A stretch of 64,000 nucleotides of DNA from Paraburkholderia bannensis (GCF_014200455.1 NZ_JACHBW010000016.1:1-64000); one strand, 5' to 3'. Shown: positions 18,514 to 27,377, counted from the first letter of the stretch. Made by a program: numbers and translations. The notes: generated by a model not told the origin, from the sequence alone.

Positions 18514-19313
18514 TGTGCGTGGACCCTCGCGAGTTCCTGGTCGATATCCTGAAGCACATCGAGTGCGCGGCCATGAAGCGCGACGGTGGCGGCACCGTGA
18601 ATTTCGGCGGCATCGTCGTTGACGCGAATCAGCGGCAGACGCAGGCTTTGCGCAAACATGCGCACACCGGGCAGGGCGAGTCCCGCGCCGATCTCGATCA
18701 CGACCGGATTGCGTGGACCGGCGCGCCACGTCTCCATGCGCAACCGTTGTGCGTTGGTGCGCGCAACGACCCATGCGGGGTCGGAAAACAACAAAAAATT
18801 CGGTCGGGCCAACGCGCCGCAGCGGCGGCAGCGCGGTAGCAATGGCGCGTCCGACATGGGCATGGCTGGCCAGATATGGGGCGAGCAAGGCCGCGCGCAC
18901 TGGAAATGGCGGATCGAGCCGTGGCATTCGACAATCCGCTCGGGCGCGAAGCCGGCCGCCTCGAAATGCCCGTCGACGTTGCTCGTATAGACGAAGGCGC
19001 CGTGAGGCTTGCGTCGGGCCCAGTCGAGCAGCAGCCCGTGACCCGCGTGCGGAACGGCCTTTTCGCAGACGCGTAGTGCTTCGCCATAGAAGCGCCACGC
19101 TTGAGTGGGATCGGCCTCGAAGCAGCGGCCTTGGGTCCATGCGTGCAGATCGCGCTCGTGCATGTCCTCGTGCAGGAGCGTGGTCCATAGGCCGCGTGAA
19201 CCGCGAAAGTCGGGCAGGCCGGAGTCCACGCTCATGCCTGCTCCAGCGGCGATGATTAGCGCATCTGCCTGGCGGATCAACTGGGAGGCATGCTGAATTG
19301 CTTTCGTGTCCAT
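18510..19313 (-). CDS. Sirtuin (SIR2) NAD-dependent deacylase
   Basis: 267 residues. All sirtuin marks are present: NAD pocket GAGMSVDSGLPDFRG (24-38), TSNVDGH (110-116), catalytic H131 in ECHGSIRHFQC, and a zinc ribbon with C139, C143, C162 and C165. This points to an active NAD-dependent protein deacylase rather than the NADase-type SIR2 domains of defence proteins, which lack the zinc ribbon. ATG at 19313 leaves the Rossmann domain complete. First gene of a two-gene operon with the WYL regulator and divergent from the 466-residue protein. Confidence 0.9.
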   Translation of the reverse strand: MDTKAIQHASQLIRQADALIIAAGAGMSVDSGLPDFRGSRGLWTTLLHEDMHERDLHAWTQGRCFEADPTQAWRFYGEALRVCEKAVPHAGHGLLLDWARRKPHGAFVYTSNVDGHFEAAGFAPERIVECHGSIRHFQCARPCSPHIWPAMPMSDAPLLPRCRRCGALARPNFLLFSDPAWVVARTNAQRLRMETWRAGPRNPVVIEIGAGLALPGVRMFAQSLRLPLIRVNDDAAEIHGAATVALHGRALDVLQDIDQELARVHAQ

Positions 19314-19370
19314 TCCATTTCCTCGGTCGATTCGGAATGGCGCAAGCATCTACCTTGATACGGTCAAACG

Positions 19371-19430
19371 CTGTCCTAATGCCGTTTGCTTGACGCCAGG
19401 CGAATTGGGACAGCATTTGGCCGAATTGGG
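19371..19430. promoter_or_regulatory. Repeated half-sites in the sirtuin/unknown-gene divergent promoter
   Basis: CTGTCCTAAT at 19371-19380 is an inverted copy (one mismatch) of AATTGGGACAG at 19403-19413, and GAATTGGG recurs at 19402 and 19423, 21 bp apart, about two helical turns. A sensible operator for the WYL regulator, though no binding is shown. Confidence 0.5.
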
Positions 19431-19466
19431 TGAAATAATGCTTGCCGTCGTGCATGACGGATTTTG

Positions 19467-20867
19467 ATGCGCGGCGCAATGAATAACACTGTGGATAAAG
19501 CTACCGGGGCCGAGGCGATGACAAAAGACGAATACGTTAAACGTGAATTCGTTGTGCAGTTTATCGAGTGGATGAGTACGAAACTGGATGATGAAACGTT
19601 TGCGCATGAGTACACGATGCGGCGAGAAAATCTGGCGTGGTCGTGCGGGAGCGTGTTTGACGCGTTTCAGAATTATCGCTGGAAGCATGACGGAGTCAAT
19701 GCGCTGGGCGTACCGCATGGCGATACATTCGAATCGAATGCAACGGCGCTTGGCGCGCTGCGCGAGCAGTTGAGCAGCGCGCTGGCGGCAGGCGACGACA
19801 AGCGTGTTTGTGAGGCCGCTTGCGCGGTGATGAAATGGGGCGGCGTGACGGCGGGCAATGTCAGTTGGCTCACAGCGAATGAATCCGGTCTCGCCGCGCG
19901 CATAGCTTCAGTGCGAGACACGCTCGATCGCAACGATACGCAACATCCGCTTTTGACGGCGCCCGATCTGCGTTTCACCTCGGGCATGAGCAAGGTTTAC
20001 TCGCTCGTCTGCAAAGAGTTTGTCATTTATGACAGCCGCGTCGCGGCGGCTATAGGCTGGACGATCGTCAAATTCTGCCTCGCGAAGAAGCTTGAATCCG
20101 TTCCCGCCGAATTGCAATTCCCGTGGGCGCCGGCCAAGAGTTCCCCGAACGCCTCGAATCCGCCCTTGCGCGATCCGCGGCAGAGGCAGTTCGATTTTCT
20201 GAGGCTCTATAGCGGCGTCGCTTATGCGAAGTGGAATCTGCAAGCCAGCTGGCTGCTTGCCGAAATAGCAAAGCGGTTGGTTCATGGCAGTGGCGGTTTC
20301 GCAAGTATCCAGCCAGATGCCGACAGGCTCCGCGCACTCGAAGCCGCGTTGTTCATGATTGGCTATGACCTGGGCGGCAAAGAATCAGTATCGGTCAAGC
20401 CGGATCCTGTAGTTGCCGACGAGGTGAGCGATGGTGGGGCGGGCGGGGGCGAATGGCAAGAGGGTTTTACACCCTCCAGAAAGGTTCGCTTTGAATATCG
20501 CATTGCTGCGAGCGGCATCGAAGTCCGCGACCATGAAGGTTTCACGGATGAACTCGTCAACGCAACGCTGACAACGCTTTTCGCGCTGTTTTCAACGACC
20601 CCATTCCCGCTTGCAAACGGAGCAGATTCGGTTCGCGACGGGACTGCGAGAGACGGTCTGGGCAAGTGCTACCGTGCCGCGGGTGGGTCAAATCCGCCCG
20701 ATACCAGCAAGCTCGCGGCTATTTTGCAGGAATTTGAGGTGTTCAAGCGTTGCTATAGCCCTCCCGCAAAGGGTAAGCATTGGACACTCAACAAGGACGC
20801 ACTCGGACTGGAGGATGGTCAGGCGAACATCCGCCCCTGGCTAGACGGGTATCTCAAAGGCGAATAG
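19467..20867 (+). CDS. Unrecognised 466-residue protein
   Basis: I do not recognise a family with confidence. Soluble, no signal or membrane helix. The middle holds a striking block, LRFTSGMSKVYSLVCKEFVIYDSRVAAAIG (residues about 170-200, given here only in part: FVIYDSRVAAAIGWTIVKF), followed by FPWAPAKS and QFDFLRLYSGVAYAKWNLQASWLL, which reads as a conserved alpha-helical core. The C-terminal third has a beta-rich part (RKVRFEYRIAASGIEVRD). Such an IYDSRVA core recalls helix-hairpin-helix base-excision proteins, but that is only an impression. Divergent from the sirtuin-WYL operon, so a shared function is possible. Starts at 19467 or 19479. Confidence 0.6.
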   Translation: MRGAMNNTVDKATGAEAMTKDEYVKREFVVQFIEWMSTKLDDETFAHEYTMRRENLAWSCGSVFDAFQNYRWKHDGVNALGVPHGDTFESNATALGALREQLSSALAAGDDKRVCEAACAVMKWGGVTAGNVSWLTANESGLAARIASVRDTLDRNDTQHPLLTAPDLRFTSGMSKVYSLVCKEFVIYDSRVAAAIGWTIVKFCLAKKLESVPAELQFPWAPAKSSPNASNPPLRDPRQRQFDFLRLYSGVAYAKWNLQASWLLAEIAKRLVHGSGGFASIQPDADRLRALEAALFMIGYDLGGKESVSVKPDPVVADEVSDGGAGGGEWQEGFTPSRKVRFEYRIAASGIEVRDHEGFTDELVNATLTTLFALFSTTPFPLANGADSVRDGTARDGLGKCYRAAGGSNPPDTSKLAAILQEFEVFKRCYSPPAKGKHWTLNKDALGLEDGQANIRPWLDGYLKGE

Positions 20868-20908
20868 TCCCCAAAGCGTCGCTGCCTTCGCAATTTGAAG
20901 CGGCGACG

Positions 20909-21982
20909 CTACCCGGCGCCATCCGCTGCTACCGGTAATCCCTCCGCGCGCCAGCGCAGCATCCCGCCAGCAAGATTTGCCACCTGCGCAAACCCGGCCT
21001 TGCCAAGCAACACACTCGCCTGCGCCGACCTCACGCCCGAACGGCACACGGCGACAACGGGCCGCTCGCGGTCGAGTTCATCGATTCGTTCCATGAGTTG
21101 CGAAAGCGGCACAAGCTTCGCATCGGGTAAATGCCCGAGACAATCGATGAATTCCGCCGCCTCGCGCACATCGACGACCTGCCAGTCGTGCCCATGCTCC
21201 AGCAGCGCCATCGGCTCGATTTCCCATACGCCGCTAAAGCGCAGCGTGAGCGGCGCCCATTCGGGCGCCTCGTGCACGGGCGCGTCGCCGTCGGGCTTGC
21301 CGCAGCGCAGATTCGCTGGCACCGCCACCGCCATCAGCTTGGGATGCGGAAGGTTCAGATTGTTCATATAACCGGCGAAATCGCCGATATCGACATCGCC
21401 GCCCAGACGAGGATTGAAGCGCCGCTCTTCGGCCACGCTAGTCACCGTGATGCCGCGATAATCGTGCGCCGGATAAAGCAGGCAATTGTCGGGCAAGGTG
21501 AGGATCTGCTCGCGCACCGAGGTGAATAACTGCTCCGGACTGCCGCCCTGGAAATCCGTGCGACCGCAGCCGCGTATCAGCAGGCTGTCGCCCGTGAAAG
21601 CCATGCCGTGATCGTCCAGAACGTAGGTGAGGCAGCCGCCGGTATGACCCGGCGTCGCGCGAACCTCCAGATGACGCTTGCCGAACGTCACACGATCGCC
21701 GTGTTGCAGAGCACGATTCACGCCCTCTGCGCCCACGACGCCGGCGAGCGCGATCTCGCTACCGCTGCGCTCGCGCAGACGCCACGCGCCGGTGACGTGA
21801 TCGGCGTGGACATGGGTGTCGAGCGTCGCCACCAGCTTCAGTCCCAACTCCTGCACGAGCGAGAGATCGCGCGGCACCTGCTCGTAGACCGGGTCGATCA
21901 GCAGCGCCTCGCCGCTGGCGGCGTCGCCCAGCAAGTAGGTATACGTCGACGAAACCGGATCGAAAAGCTGGCGAAAAATCAT
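20909..21982 (-). CDS. Persulfide dioxygenase-rhodanese fusion
   Basis: 357 residues. N-terminal ETHE1-like metallo-beta-lactamase fold: iron-binding THVHADH (56-62), TPGHTGG, FTGDSLLIRGCGRTDFQGG and YPAHDY. C-terminal rhodanese domain (about 255-350) with active-site Cys in VVAVCRSGVRS. This is the fused glutathione persulfide dioxygenase/sulfurtransferase described from Burkholderia, which oxidises GSSH to sulfite and moves sulfane sulfur in the cytoplasm. Same strand as the peroxiredoxin 45 bp upstream, a likely operon. Confidence 0.92.
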   Translation of the reverse strand: MIFRQLFDPVSSTYTYLLGDAASGEALLIDPVYEQVPRDLSLVQELGLKLVATLDTHVHADHVTGAWRLRERSGSEIALAGVVGAEGVNRALQHGDRVTFGKRHLEVRATPGHTGGCLTYVLDDHGMAFTGDSLLIRGCGRTDFQGGSPEQLFTSVREQILTLPDNCLLYPAHDYRGITVTSVAEERRFNPRLGGDVDIGDFAGYMNNLNLPHPKLMAVAVPANLRCGKPDGDAPVHEAPEWAPLTLRFSGVWEIEPMALLEHGHDWQVVDVREAAEFIDCLGHLPDAKLVPLSQLMERIDELDRERPVVAVCRSGVRSAQASVLLGKAGFAQVANLAGGMLRWRAEGLPVAADGAG

Positions 21983-22027
21983 CGCGGCCTCGGCGTCATG
22001 CAGGCGTTGGGGCGCACCGATGCAACG

Positions 22028-22684
22028 TCAACCCGGCTGACGCGTCGTACGCAGATAAGGCTTGATGGTCTTGAAGCCGGGAAAGGTCTTTTCGGCTTCT
22101 TCATTGCTTACGGCGGTCGTGATGATGACATCGTCGCCTTGCTTCCAGTTGACCGGCGTGGCGACCTTGTATTGCGCGGTCAATTGCATCGAATCGAGCA
22201 CGCGCAGGATTTCATCGAAATTGCGGCCGGTGGTCATCGGATAGGTGAGCATCAGCTTGATTTTCTTGTCGGGGCCAATGATGAAAACGGAGCGAACCGT
22301 GGCGTTGGTTGCGGCGGTGCGTCCTTCGCTGGATTCGCCGGCGTCGGCGGGCAGCATGTTGTAGAGCTTGGCGACTGCGAGGTCGGTGTCGCCGATCATC
22401 GGATATTTGACGGCCGCGCCCTGGGTTTCCTCGATATCGGCGGCCCATTTTGCGTGGTCTTCCACCGGGTCGACGGACAGCCCGATCAATTTGGCGTTGC
22501 GGCGCGTGAACTCAGGCTCGATCTTCGCCATGTAGCCGAGTTCGGTCGTGCAGACGGGGGTGAAGTCCTTGGGATGCGAGAACAGGATCGCCCATTGGTC
22601 GCCGATCCATTCGTGGAAGTCGATCGTGCCCTGCGTCGTGTGAGCCTTGAAATTTGGGGCGGTGTCGTTGATGCGGAGTGACAT
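22028..22684 (-). CDS. 1-Cys peroxiredoxin (Prx6 type)
   Basis: 218 residues. Peroxidatic C45 in HPKDFTPVCTTELG with the T/P/R set of the family; SVDPVEDHAKW and YPMIGD are Prx6 hallmarks, and the long C-terminal arm (PVNWKQGDDVIITTAVSNEEA) is present. Reduces peroxides in the cytosol. ATG at 22684; the longer upstream frame runs into the repeat element and is rejected. Promoter likely in 22685-22839. Confidence 0.93.
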   Translation of the reverse strand: MSLRINDTAPNFKAHTTQGTIDFHEWIGDQWAILFSHPKDFTPVCTTELGYMAKIEPEFTRRNAKLIGLSVDPVEDHAKWAADIEETQGAAVKYPMIGDTDLAVAKLYNMLPADAGESSEGRTAATNATVRSVFIIGPDKKIKLMLTYPMTTGRNFDEILRVLDSMQLTAQYKVATPVNWKQGDDVIITTAVSNEEAEKTFPGFKTIKPYLRTTRQPG

Positions 22685-22839
22685 GGTGGGGTCCTCGGTG
22701 GGAAGTGTCTCTAGAGTATGGTGCACAATCGCGGTTTTTGTGAGTCGGGCCCTTTTTTTGTGTGGTTGGTTTTTGGGGGTGGCCCTGGGTTGGCCTTGGT
22801 TGGCGGTTGGCATTTCCTTGATTTGTTGTCGGTTTGCAA

Positions 22840-23290
22840 GCGTTGCCCCTGTGCGGGGCGGCACCCCCTTTTCTTTGCAGCGGCAAAGAAAAGGGGGGAA
22901 AAGAAAGCCGCTCAAACCGACAGTGCTTCGCGATACACCCACAGCCCATAAACAGAGTGGCGCCCGGGCAGCGCCCGCACCACGCGCCCAATATCGGAGT
23001 GGTGCCACCCGCACATCCGGGGGCGCTGCGCGCCCCGTGGGGCATAACGCAAACCGCAGGTTTGCGCCTTCCCTCGCAGACCCAACCGTTGTGAGCGCAG
23101 CGAACAACGGGATGTATGACTGCCTTGTCACTTCGTTTTACGGCGCGTGGTGCGAGCAATGCCCAGTCACCACTCTGTCAAACGGTTAGTGGTGGACGGC
23201 GTCACATTAGCGGTGTGAGCGGCTTTCTTTTGCCTACTTTTCTTTGCCGCGGCAAAGAAAAGTAGGTGCCGCCCCGCACAGGGGCAACGC
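22840..23290. repeat. 451-bp palindromic intergenic element with inverted ends
   Basis: A perfect 26-bp terminal inverted repeat (22840-22865 and 23265-23290) is followed inward by a long hairpin on each side. The left one (22864-22897) pairs CCCCCTTTTCTTTGC with its complement across AGCG. The right one is a perfect 34-bp palindrome (23233-23266). A further 15-bp inverted pair (AAAAGAAAGCCGCTC, 22899-22914 and 23216-23231) extends the arms to about 75 bp. The centre encodes nothing convincing. Looks like the CTTTTCTTTGC repeat family common between Burkholderia genes, possibly MITE-like. Confidence 0.75.
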
Positions 23291-23350
23291 TAATAGACCG
23301 ACACGAAAACAAGGAAACGCCACCACCTCAATACGACCAAAAAATAAACC

Positions 23351-25297
23351 TCAAAAACTATAACTGACCTTCCCAAACACAGTCCGCCCCAACGAGTTAT
23401 ACCCATAAGCCGTCACATACTGCCGATTAAAAAGATTCGCAATCGAAGCCGCCAAAACCAGATGCGAATTCACCCGATAAGCCGCCCGCAGACTCACCGT
23501 AAGAAACGACGGCAGATAAACCATATTAGCCTGATCATCGAACGTAGAGCCGTTATACAGGAGCGATGCCCCCGTACTCAAAGCATGCAACTGCAGCTCA
23601 TCCCATGAATGATCCACACTCACACTAGCGGTCTGACGCGGACGCCGGTTCAGCCATGTCTGATCGGTCACATCCTGCGGATTCAAAAAGCTCACCGAAG
23701 CGCTAACCGGCGTCGACTTCCCGATCGCCCCTTTATACGAAAGCTCAAGACCCTGAATATGCGCGCGCCCCACATTCACGGGCGAATAATCGGGCGCAAC
23801 GTAAGCGATCAGGTTATGCACACGCGTATCGTAGATTGCCGCAGTAACCGTGCCAAACGACGTACTCGCATCGACCGCCGCCTCAACCGTATCGCTACGC
23901 TCCGGCAGCAAATCCGGATTCGAAAACCCGGGGTAATAGAGATCATCGAACGTTGGCAAACGGAACGCATTCCCATACGACACGCGCGCGGTATACACCG
24001 GCGTAATCGCCCACGAAAGCGCCGCGTTGCCGGTATTAACCGCCTGCCCTTGCACGATTTCATGACGCCCCGCGAGGAACAGCGTCACATCGCCAAGCGT
24101 GGCCGCCTGATGCAGCGAAAAGGCGGAATCATTGCGCGCGGGCACGCCACTCGGGATATCGACAGGCAGAAAAGCCTGCTCGCGCGTAAAGTCATACGCC
24201 AGCTTGGTTTCACCGGAAAGCGGCAGCCCAAACAAAGAATGCCCCGTTTCCTGATGCGTGATCGAAGTCGACGTGCTCAGGCGCGTCGAATCGATTTCAT
24301 CGGTCGCGATAGTGGGATCGTTTGCATACAGGAACTGGCGATCATTAGCATAGCCAATCGACTGATCGAACTGCGTGGTCGGGGTGATATCGAGGTGGAA
24401 GGCGATGCCCGTCGTCAACTGATGATCGAGTTGCCGGTCGTCGCCGCCGGCATTGTCATAAGACAGATCGGAGCGGTGATAGAGCATGAAAGTCGAGATC
24501 GACCAGGTGTCGCGCGCATACCCCAGGCGTGCATCCACGTCCTGCGCATGGTACGGATTCCGGCCATCCTCGTGGCCGTATGTACCTGGCTGCGTGGCGT
24601 CGATACCCGCCGTGTTGTAGTCGTGCAGGCCGAGTGAATAAGTGAGGCCGCCCAGCGCCGCGAGCGGCCCTGTCGAGGGCACCGTGCCCGAGGTGCGCAA
24701 TTGCGTATCGAAGGTCTTGTTCGAGCCGCCGCCGAACGACACGGTTGTCTGGTTCGGCTGATTCGAGGCGTGGCGAGTAAAGAGCTGGATCACGCCGCCC
24801 ATCGCGTCCGCGCCGAACGAAGCCGCCGCCGGGCCCGAGATCACTTCGACGCGATCGAATGCCGAGGTCGGCAGGTCGGCCCATGCTGCGGCCCCCGTGG
24901 TCGCGGAGCCGATGCGGATGCCGTCGATAAACACGGCCACCTGGTTCGACGACGAGCCGCGGATGCTCACCGCGGCCAGTGCGCCGGGTCCGCCGCTTTG
25001 CGCAATCGTCACGCCCGGCAGCGTCGCGAGCGCTTGGGTAATGCCTGGATCAGCAGGCGAGAGGCGGTCGAGGTCCGCGCGCGTGAGCACCTGGGTGCTG
25101 GCGTAACGGCCGTCGAACGATTGCGGCAGATGTTGGGTATCGCCGGTGACGAGGATGTTGGGCAGCGTCGTATCGTCGGCGCGCGCGGTTTGCCAGGCGC
25201 TGGACGCGAGGGCGCACACGGCAAGCGCCAGCGACGCACTGGCGGCGCGACGGCGCAGGCCGCTTTGGCGGGCGGCCTTGAGCAGTTCGGTGGACAT
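23351..25297 (-). CDS. btuB: TonB-dependent receptor, BtuB-like cobalamin transporter
   Basis: 648 residues. Signal peptide ending SAWQTARA, TonB box region (LPNILVTGD), plug domain to about residue 160 (VSIRGSSSNQVAVFIDGIRIG and GGVIQLFTR), then a 22-strand barrel ending in the aromatic KVSYSF. The cobalamin riboswitch directly upstream makes vitamin B12 or a corrinoid the likely cargo, moved across the outer membrane with TonB energy. The ATG at 25297 has AGGAACC in front. The longer frame to 25435 lies in the riboswitch and is not translated. Confidence 0.9.
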   Translation of the reverse strand: MSTELLKAARQSGLRRRAASASLALAVCALASSAWQTARADDTTLPNILVTGDTQHLPQSFDGRYASTQVLTRADLDRLSPADPGITQALATLPGVTIAQSGGPGALAAVSIRGSSSNQVAVFIDGIRIGSATTGAAAWADLPTSAFDRVEVISGPAAASFGADAMGGVIQLFTRHASNQPNQTTVSFGGGSNKTFDTQLRTSGTVPSTGPLAALGGLTYSLGLHDYNTAGIDATQPGTYGHEDGRNPYHAQDVDARLGYARDTWSISTFMLYHRSDLSYDNAGGDDRQLDHQLTTGIAFHLDITPTTQFDQSIGYANDRQFLYANDPTIATDEIDSTRLSTSTSITHQETGHSLFGLPLSGETKLAYDFTREQAFLPVDIPSGVPARNDSAFSLHQAATLGDVTLFLAGRHEIVQGQAVNTGNAALSWAITPVYTARVSYGNAFRLPTFDDLYYPGFSNPDLLPERSDTVEAAVDASTSFGTVTAAIYDTRVHNLIAYVAPDYSPVNVGRAHIQGLELSYKGAIGKSTPVSASVSFLNPQDVTDQTWLNRRPRQTASVSVDHSWDELQLHALSTGASLLYNGSTFDDQANMVYLPSFLTVSLRAAYRVNSHLVLAASIANLFNRQYVTAYGYNSLGRTVFGKVSYSF

Positions 25298-25394
25298 GGA
25301 CGGTTCCTGAGGTCGGGCTGTCCTTGCAACGGGCGGCGCACGTGGGCGGCGCTTGCGCATCGGGACACCCCGCCCGTCGCGGCTGCTTGGACCT

Positions 25395-25582
25395 CGGTCG
25401 ATGGCAGGTCTCCTGGCTCGCGGGTCGTTATCCATGCCGGCCTTCCCGGTTCCCGGTGCGGGTATCCAGTGGCGCGTGCGGCATGAATTCGCCGTTCACA
25501 GTTGCGGGGGCAGCCGCAGATTGCAGGCGCGTGGCCTCACTGCGTTCCCTTTTGATCCCCTCCCGGGGAACCATCTTATCTG
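25395..25582 (-). promoter_or_regulatory. Cobalamin (adenosylcobalamin) riboswitch
   Basis: Reading the minus strand: GGCTGCCCCCGCAACTG core (plus 25502-25518), CCGGGAAGGCCGG arm and the 3' B12 box AGCCAGGAGACCTGCC (plus 25403-25418), in the order and spacing of the class. Ends about 105 bases before the receptor start, so it most likely blocks translation or causes termination when B12 is abundant. Confidence 0.95.
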
Positions 25583-25588
25583 GGCGGG

Positions 25589-25617
25589 ATGATATCAAAC
25601 TCCACCAGAATCACCAA
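25589..25617 (-). promoter_or_regulatory. Likely promoter of the btuB riboswitch transcript
   Basis: On the minus strand TTGGTG (plus 25612-25617), 17-base spacer, TATCAT (plus 25589-25594). Predicted start near 25582 falls at the 5' edge of the riboswitch. Confidence 0.5.
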
Positions 25618-25705
25618 AACCCATATATAGCGGGGGTTTGCGCTGGTTCCCTTTGATCGCGCCTTGTGCCTATCCGGTCCAAAATTATCCAGAATTCCGC
25701 TATGC

Positions 25706-25726
25706 TTTACGCCAAATTTACGCCAA
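25706..25726. repeat. Direct repeat TTTACGCCAA upstream of int
   Basis: Two copies of TTTACGCCAA (25706-25715 and 25717-25726), one helical turn apart, 10 bases before the integrase start. May be integrase arm-type sites or an autoregulatory site. Confidence 0.45.
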
Positions 25727-25736
25727 GGCGGAGAGC

Positions 25737-26747
25737 ATGGCAGCATATAGAAAGCGTGGTGGTACGTGGCGCGCGGAGGTCGCGAAGGGCGGTATACGCG
25801 AATCAAAAACCTTCGACACGAAGGCGGAGGCTGTCGCTTGGGCGACGCGTCTCGAGGCGGAAATTGCCGCTGGCAGTCGTCGATCCTACACCAAGGTGCA
25901 GAAAACGCTCGGCGACGCCTTCGATGAGTATCTCGACAAGATATCGCCTAGCAAAGGCAAGCATAGGTGGAACGAGACGCGCCTCAAATTCTTCCGTAGT
26001 GAGCTCGAGTTCGTTGGTTCACTCGTCCGTAAGGTGACGCCTGAGGAGATTGCCGCGTGGCGTGACAAGCGCCTCAAGAAGGTCAAGACCTCCACGGTGA
26101 ACCGTGATCTCAACCTGCTATCTGCAGTTTTTCAGGCCGCGCAGGACGAGTGGAAGTGGATCCATGAGAACCCGGTGCGCGAGGTGAAGCGGCCGGAGGA
26201 CCCGTCTCCCCGAAAGCGGCGCGTGAGCGATGAGGAGGCCAAGGTGATGGCAGCAGCGCTCGGGTTTACCGAAGAAGGCGAAATCGCTACGACACAGCAA
26301 TACGCGGCCGTCGCTTTTTTGATTGCGATCGAGACGGGCATGCGCCAGGGGGAAATCGTTCGCCTGACGTGGCCGAATGTGCATCTAGCAAGTCGCTACG
26401 TACATTTGCCGAAAACAAAAAACGGCGACGCGCGCGACGTGCCGCTTTCTACGAGAGCTGTTGAGTTGTTTGAGCGCCTGCCGAAGGTGAAGGACGAGGA
26501 TCGGTGCTTCCCGGTTGTGCAAGGGAGTCTTGATGCGAAGTGGCGCAACACTCGGGCAGAGGTGGCCAAGAAGCGGCCAGAGATCGCCGACCTACACTTC
26601 CACGATTCGCGCCACGAAGCGACGACGCGACTGTCGCGCAAGCTGCACGTGCTGGCCCTTGCTCGTATGATCGGGCACCGGGATATCCAGTCGCTAATGA
26701 TTTACTACGACGAGACAGCCGCGGAGCTAGCGGCCCGTCTCGATTAG
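25737..26747 (+). CDS. int: Phage tyrosine integrase
   Basis: 336 residues. N-terminal arm-binding region (AAYRKRGGTWRAEV), SAM-like core-binding domain (about 55-150) and catalytic domain with R203 (ETGMRQGEI), Lys226/228, H289 and R292 (LHFHDSRHEA), H314 (MIGHRD) and nucleophile Y323 or Y324. Catalyses integration and excision. ATG at 25737 follows GCGGAGAGC. Points into the prophage and its stop overlaps the convergent excisionase-like gene. Confidence 0.93.
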   Translation: MAAYRKRGGTWRAEVAKGGIRESKTFDTKAEAVAWATRLEAEIAAGSRRSYTKVQKTLGDAFDEYLDKISPSKGKHRWNETRLKFFRSELEFVGSLVRKVTPEEIAAWRDKRLKKVKTSTVNRDLNLLSAVFQAAQDEWKWIHENPVREVKRPEDPSPRKRRVSDEEAKVMAAALGFTEEGEIATTQQYAAVAFLIAIETGMRQGEIVRLTWPNVHLASRYVHLPKTKNGDARDVPLSTRAVELFERLPKVKDEDRCFPVVQGSLDAKWRNTRAEVAKKRPEIADLHFHDSRHEATTRLSRKLHVLALARMIGHRDIQSLMIYYDETAAELAARLD

Positions 26748-27067
26748 ACGGGCTTACGGCGACGCCCAGGGCGTGGCGTCGGCAACGTGCCTTTGTTTTT
26801 GCGTGCCCAGTCAAGCACGTCGCTGGCGAACCAGCGTCGTTGCGCTTGAACCGAGTCGACGGGGCGCAGACCGCCGGGAAAGTCCGGCCGGGTGATGACG
26901 CGGAGCTCGACCGTCTGCTTGGATAGGCCTAACCATTGGGCGATCTGCTCTGTCGTCCACAGCGTTTCATCGAGGCGCTTTGGTTTTTCAAGCGCCGCGA
27001 CGAGGCGGGTCAGGATAGGTATCAGCTCGTGCAGATCCTGCAGTTGTTTCAGTTCACTCATATCCAT
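26744..27067 (-). CDS. Small HTH protein, excisionase/AlpA-like
   Basis: 107 residues. Central MerR/AlpA-type HTH (LWTTEQIAQWLGLSKQTVE, then RPDFPGGLRPV and WFASDVLDWARK), basic tail. Position next to int and end of the leftward operon fit an excisionase or recombination directionality factor. ATG at 27067 chosen for AGGAA upstream; GTG at 27070 also possible. Confidence 0.65.
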   Translation of the reverse strand: MDMSELKQLQDLHELIPILTRLVAALEKPKRLDETLWTTEQIAQWLGLSKQTVELRVITRPDFPGGLRPVDSVQAQRRWFASDVLDWARKNKGTLPTPRPGRRRKPV

Positions 27068-27158
27068 CACGGATTCCTTGAATTTGGTTGCCGGCTATGG
27101 GGGGCTGTTTACCTGTATTACGTCTCAAGTTTTGGGTGCGCTTGCCGATATTCGTCGA

Positions 27159-27377
27159 ATGAATACGATAATCACCAAGGCGCAAGCCGAAGCCATCCTT
27201 GATACCGCTACGAAACTGTTTGATCTGGTGCTCGAGGCAAGACAGATCAATGAAGAGTCCCCGGAGGGGCGCGACCTGTACACAAAGATCGTGCACGGCG
27301 CCCTCGCCGAAGTTATGCCTGATGCGACGCTTGAGGCTGTTTTCGATCTGTTGCACAAGCCCGCGACTTCTCACTAA
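27159..27377 (+). CDS. Small phage protein of unknown function
   Basis: 72 residues, acidic and helical (AILDTATKLFDLVLEARQINEESPEG). Opposes the surrounding leftward operon and overlaps the next gene's end by 4 bases. No family recognised. Confidence 0.5.
   Translation: MNTIITKAQAEAILDTATKLFDLVLEARQINEESPEGRDLYTKIVHGALAEVMPDATLEAVFDLLHKPATSH

Noticed and set aside
18514..19479. Long N-terminal extension of the WYL protein (open to 19479)
   Set aside because: Antisense-free shadow of the sirtuin frame; the 4-bp overlap start at 18513 fits the domain layout.
22647..23189. 180-codon plus frame and 367-codon minus frame through the repeat element
   Set aside because: Both run over the palindromic repeat and have no conserved content outside the peroxiredoxin.
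25298..25435. Longer N-terminus for the TonB receptor
   Set aside because: This part is the 3' arm of the cobalamin riboswitch; the signal peptide begins at 25297.
25543..25660. Repeat GTTCCCTTT(T)GATC at about 25544 and 25647 as attL duplicate
   Set aside because: Only about 13 bases with a gap, and one copy is part of the riboswitch; not enough to call an att core.
25576..25736. tRNA gene as attachment site
   Set aside because: Looked for cloverleaf and CCA end near int; nothing seen.
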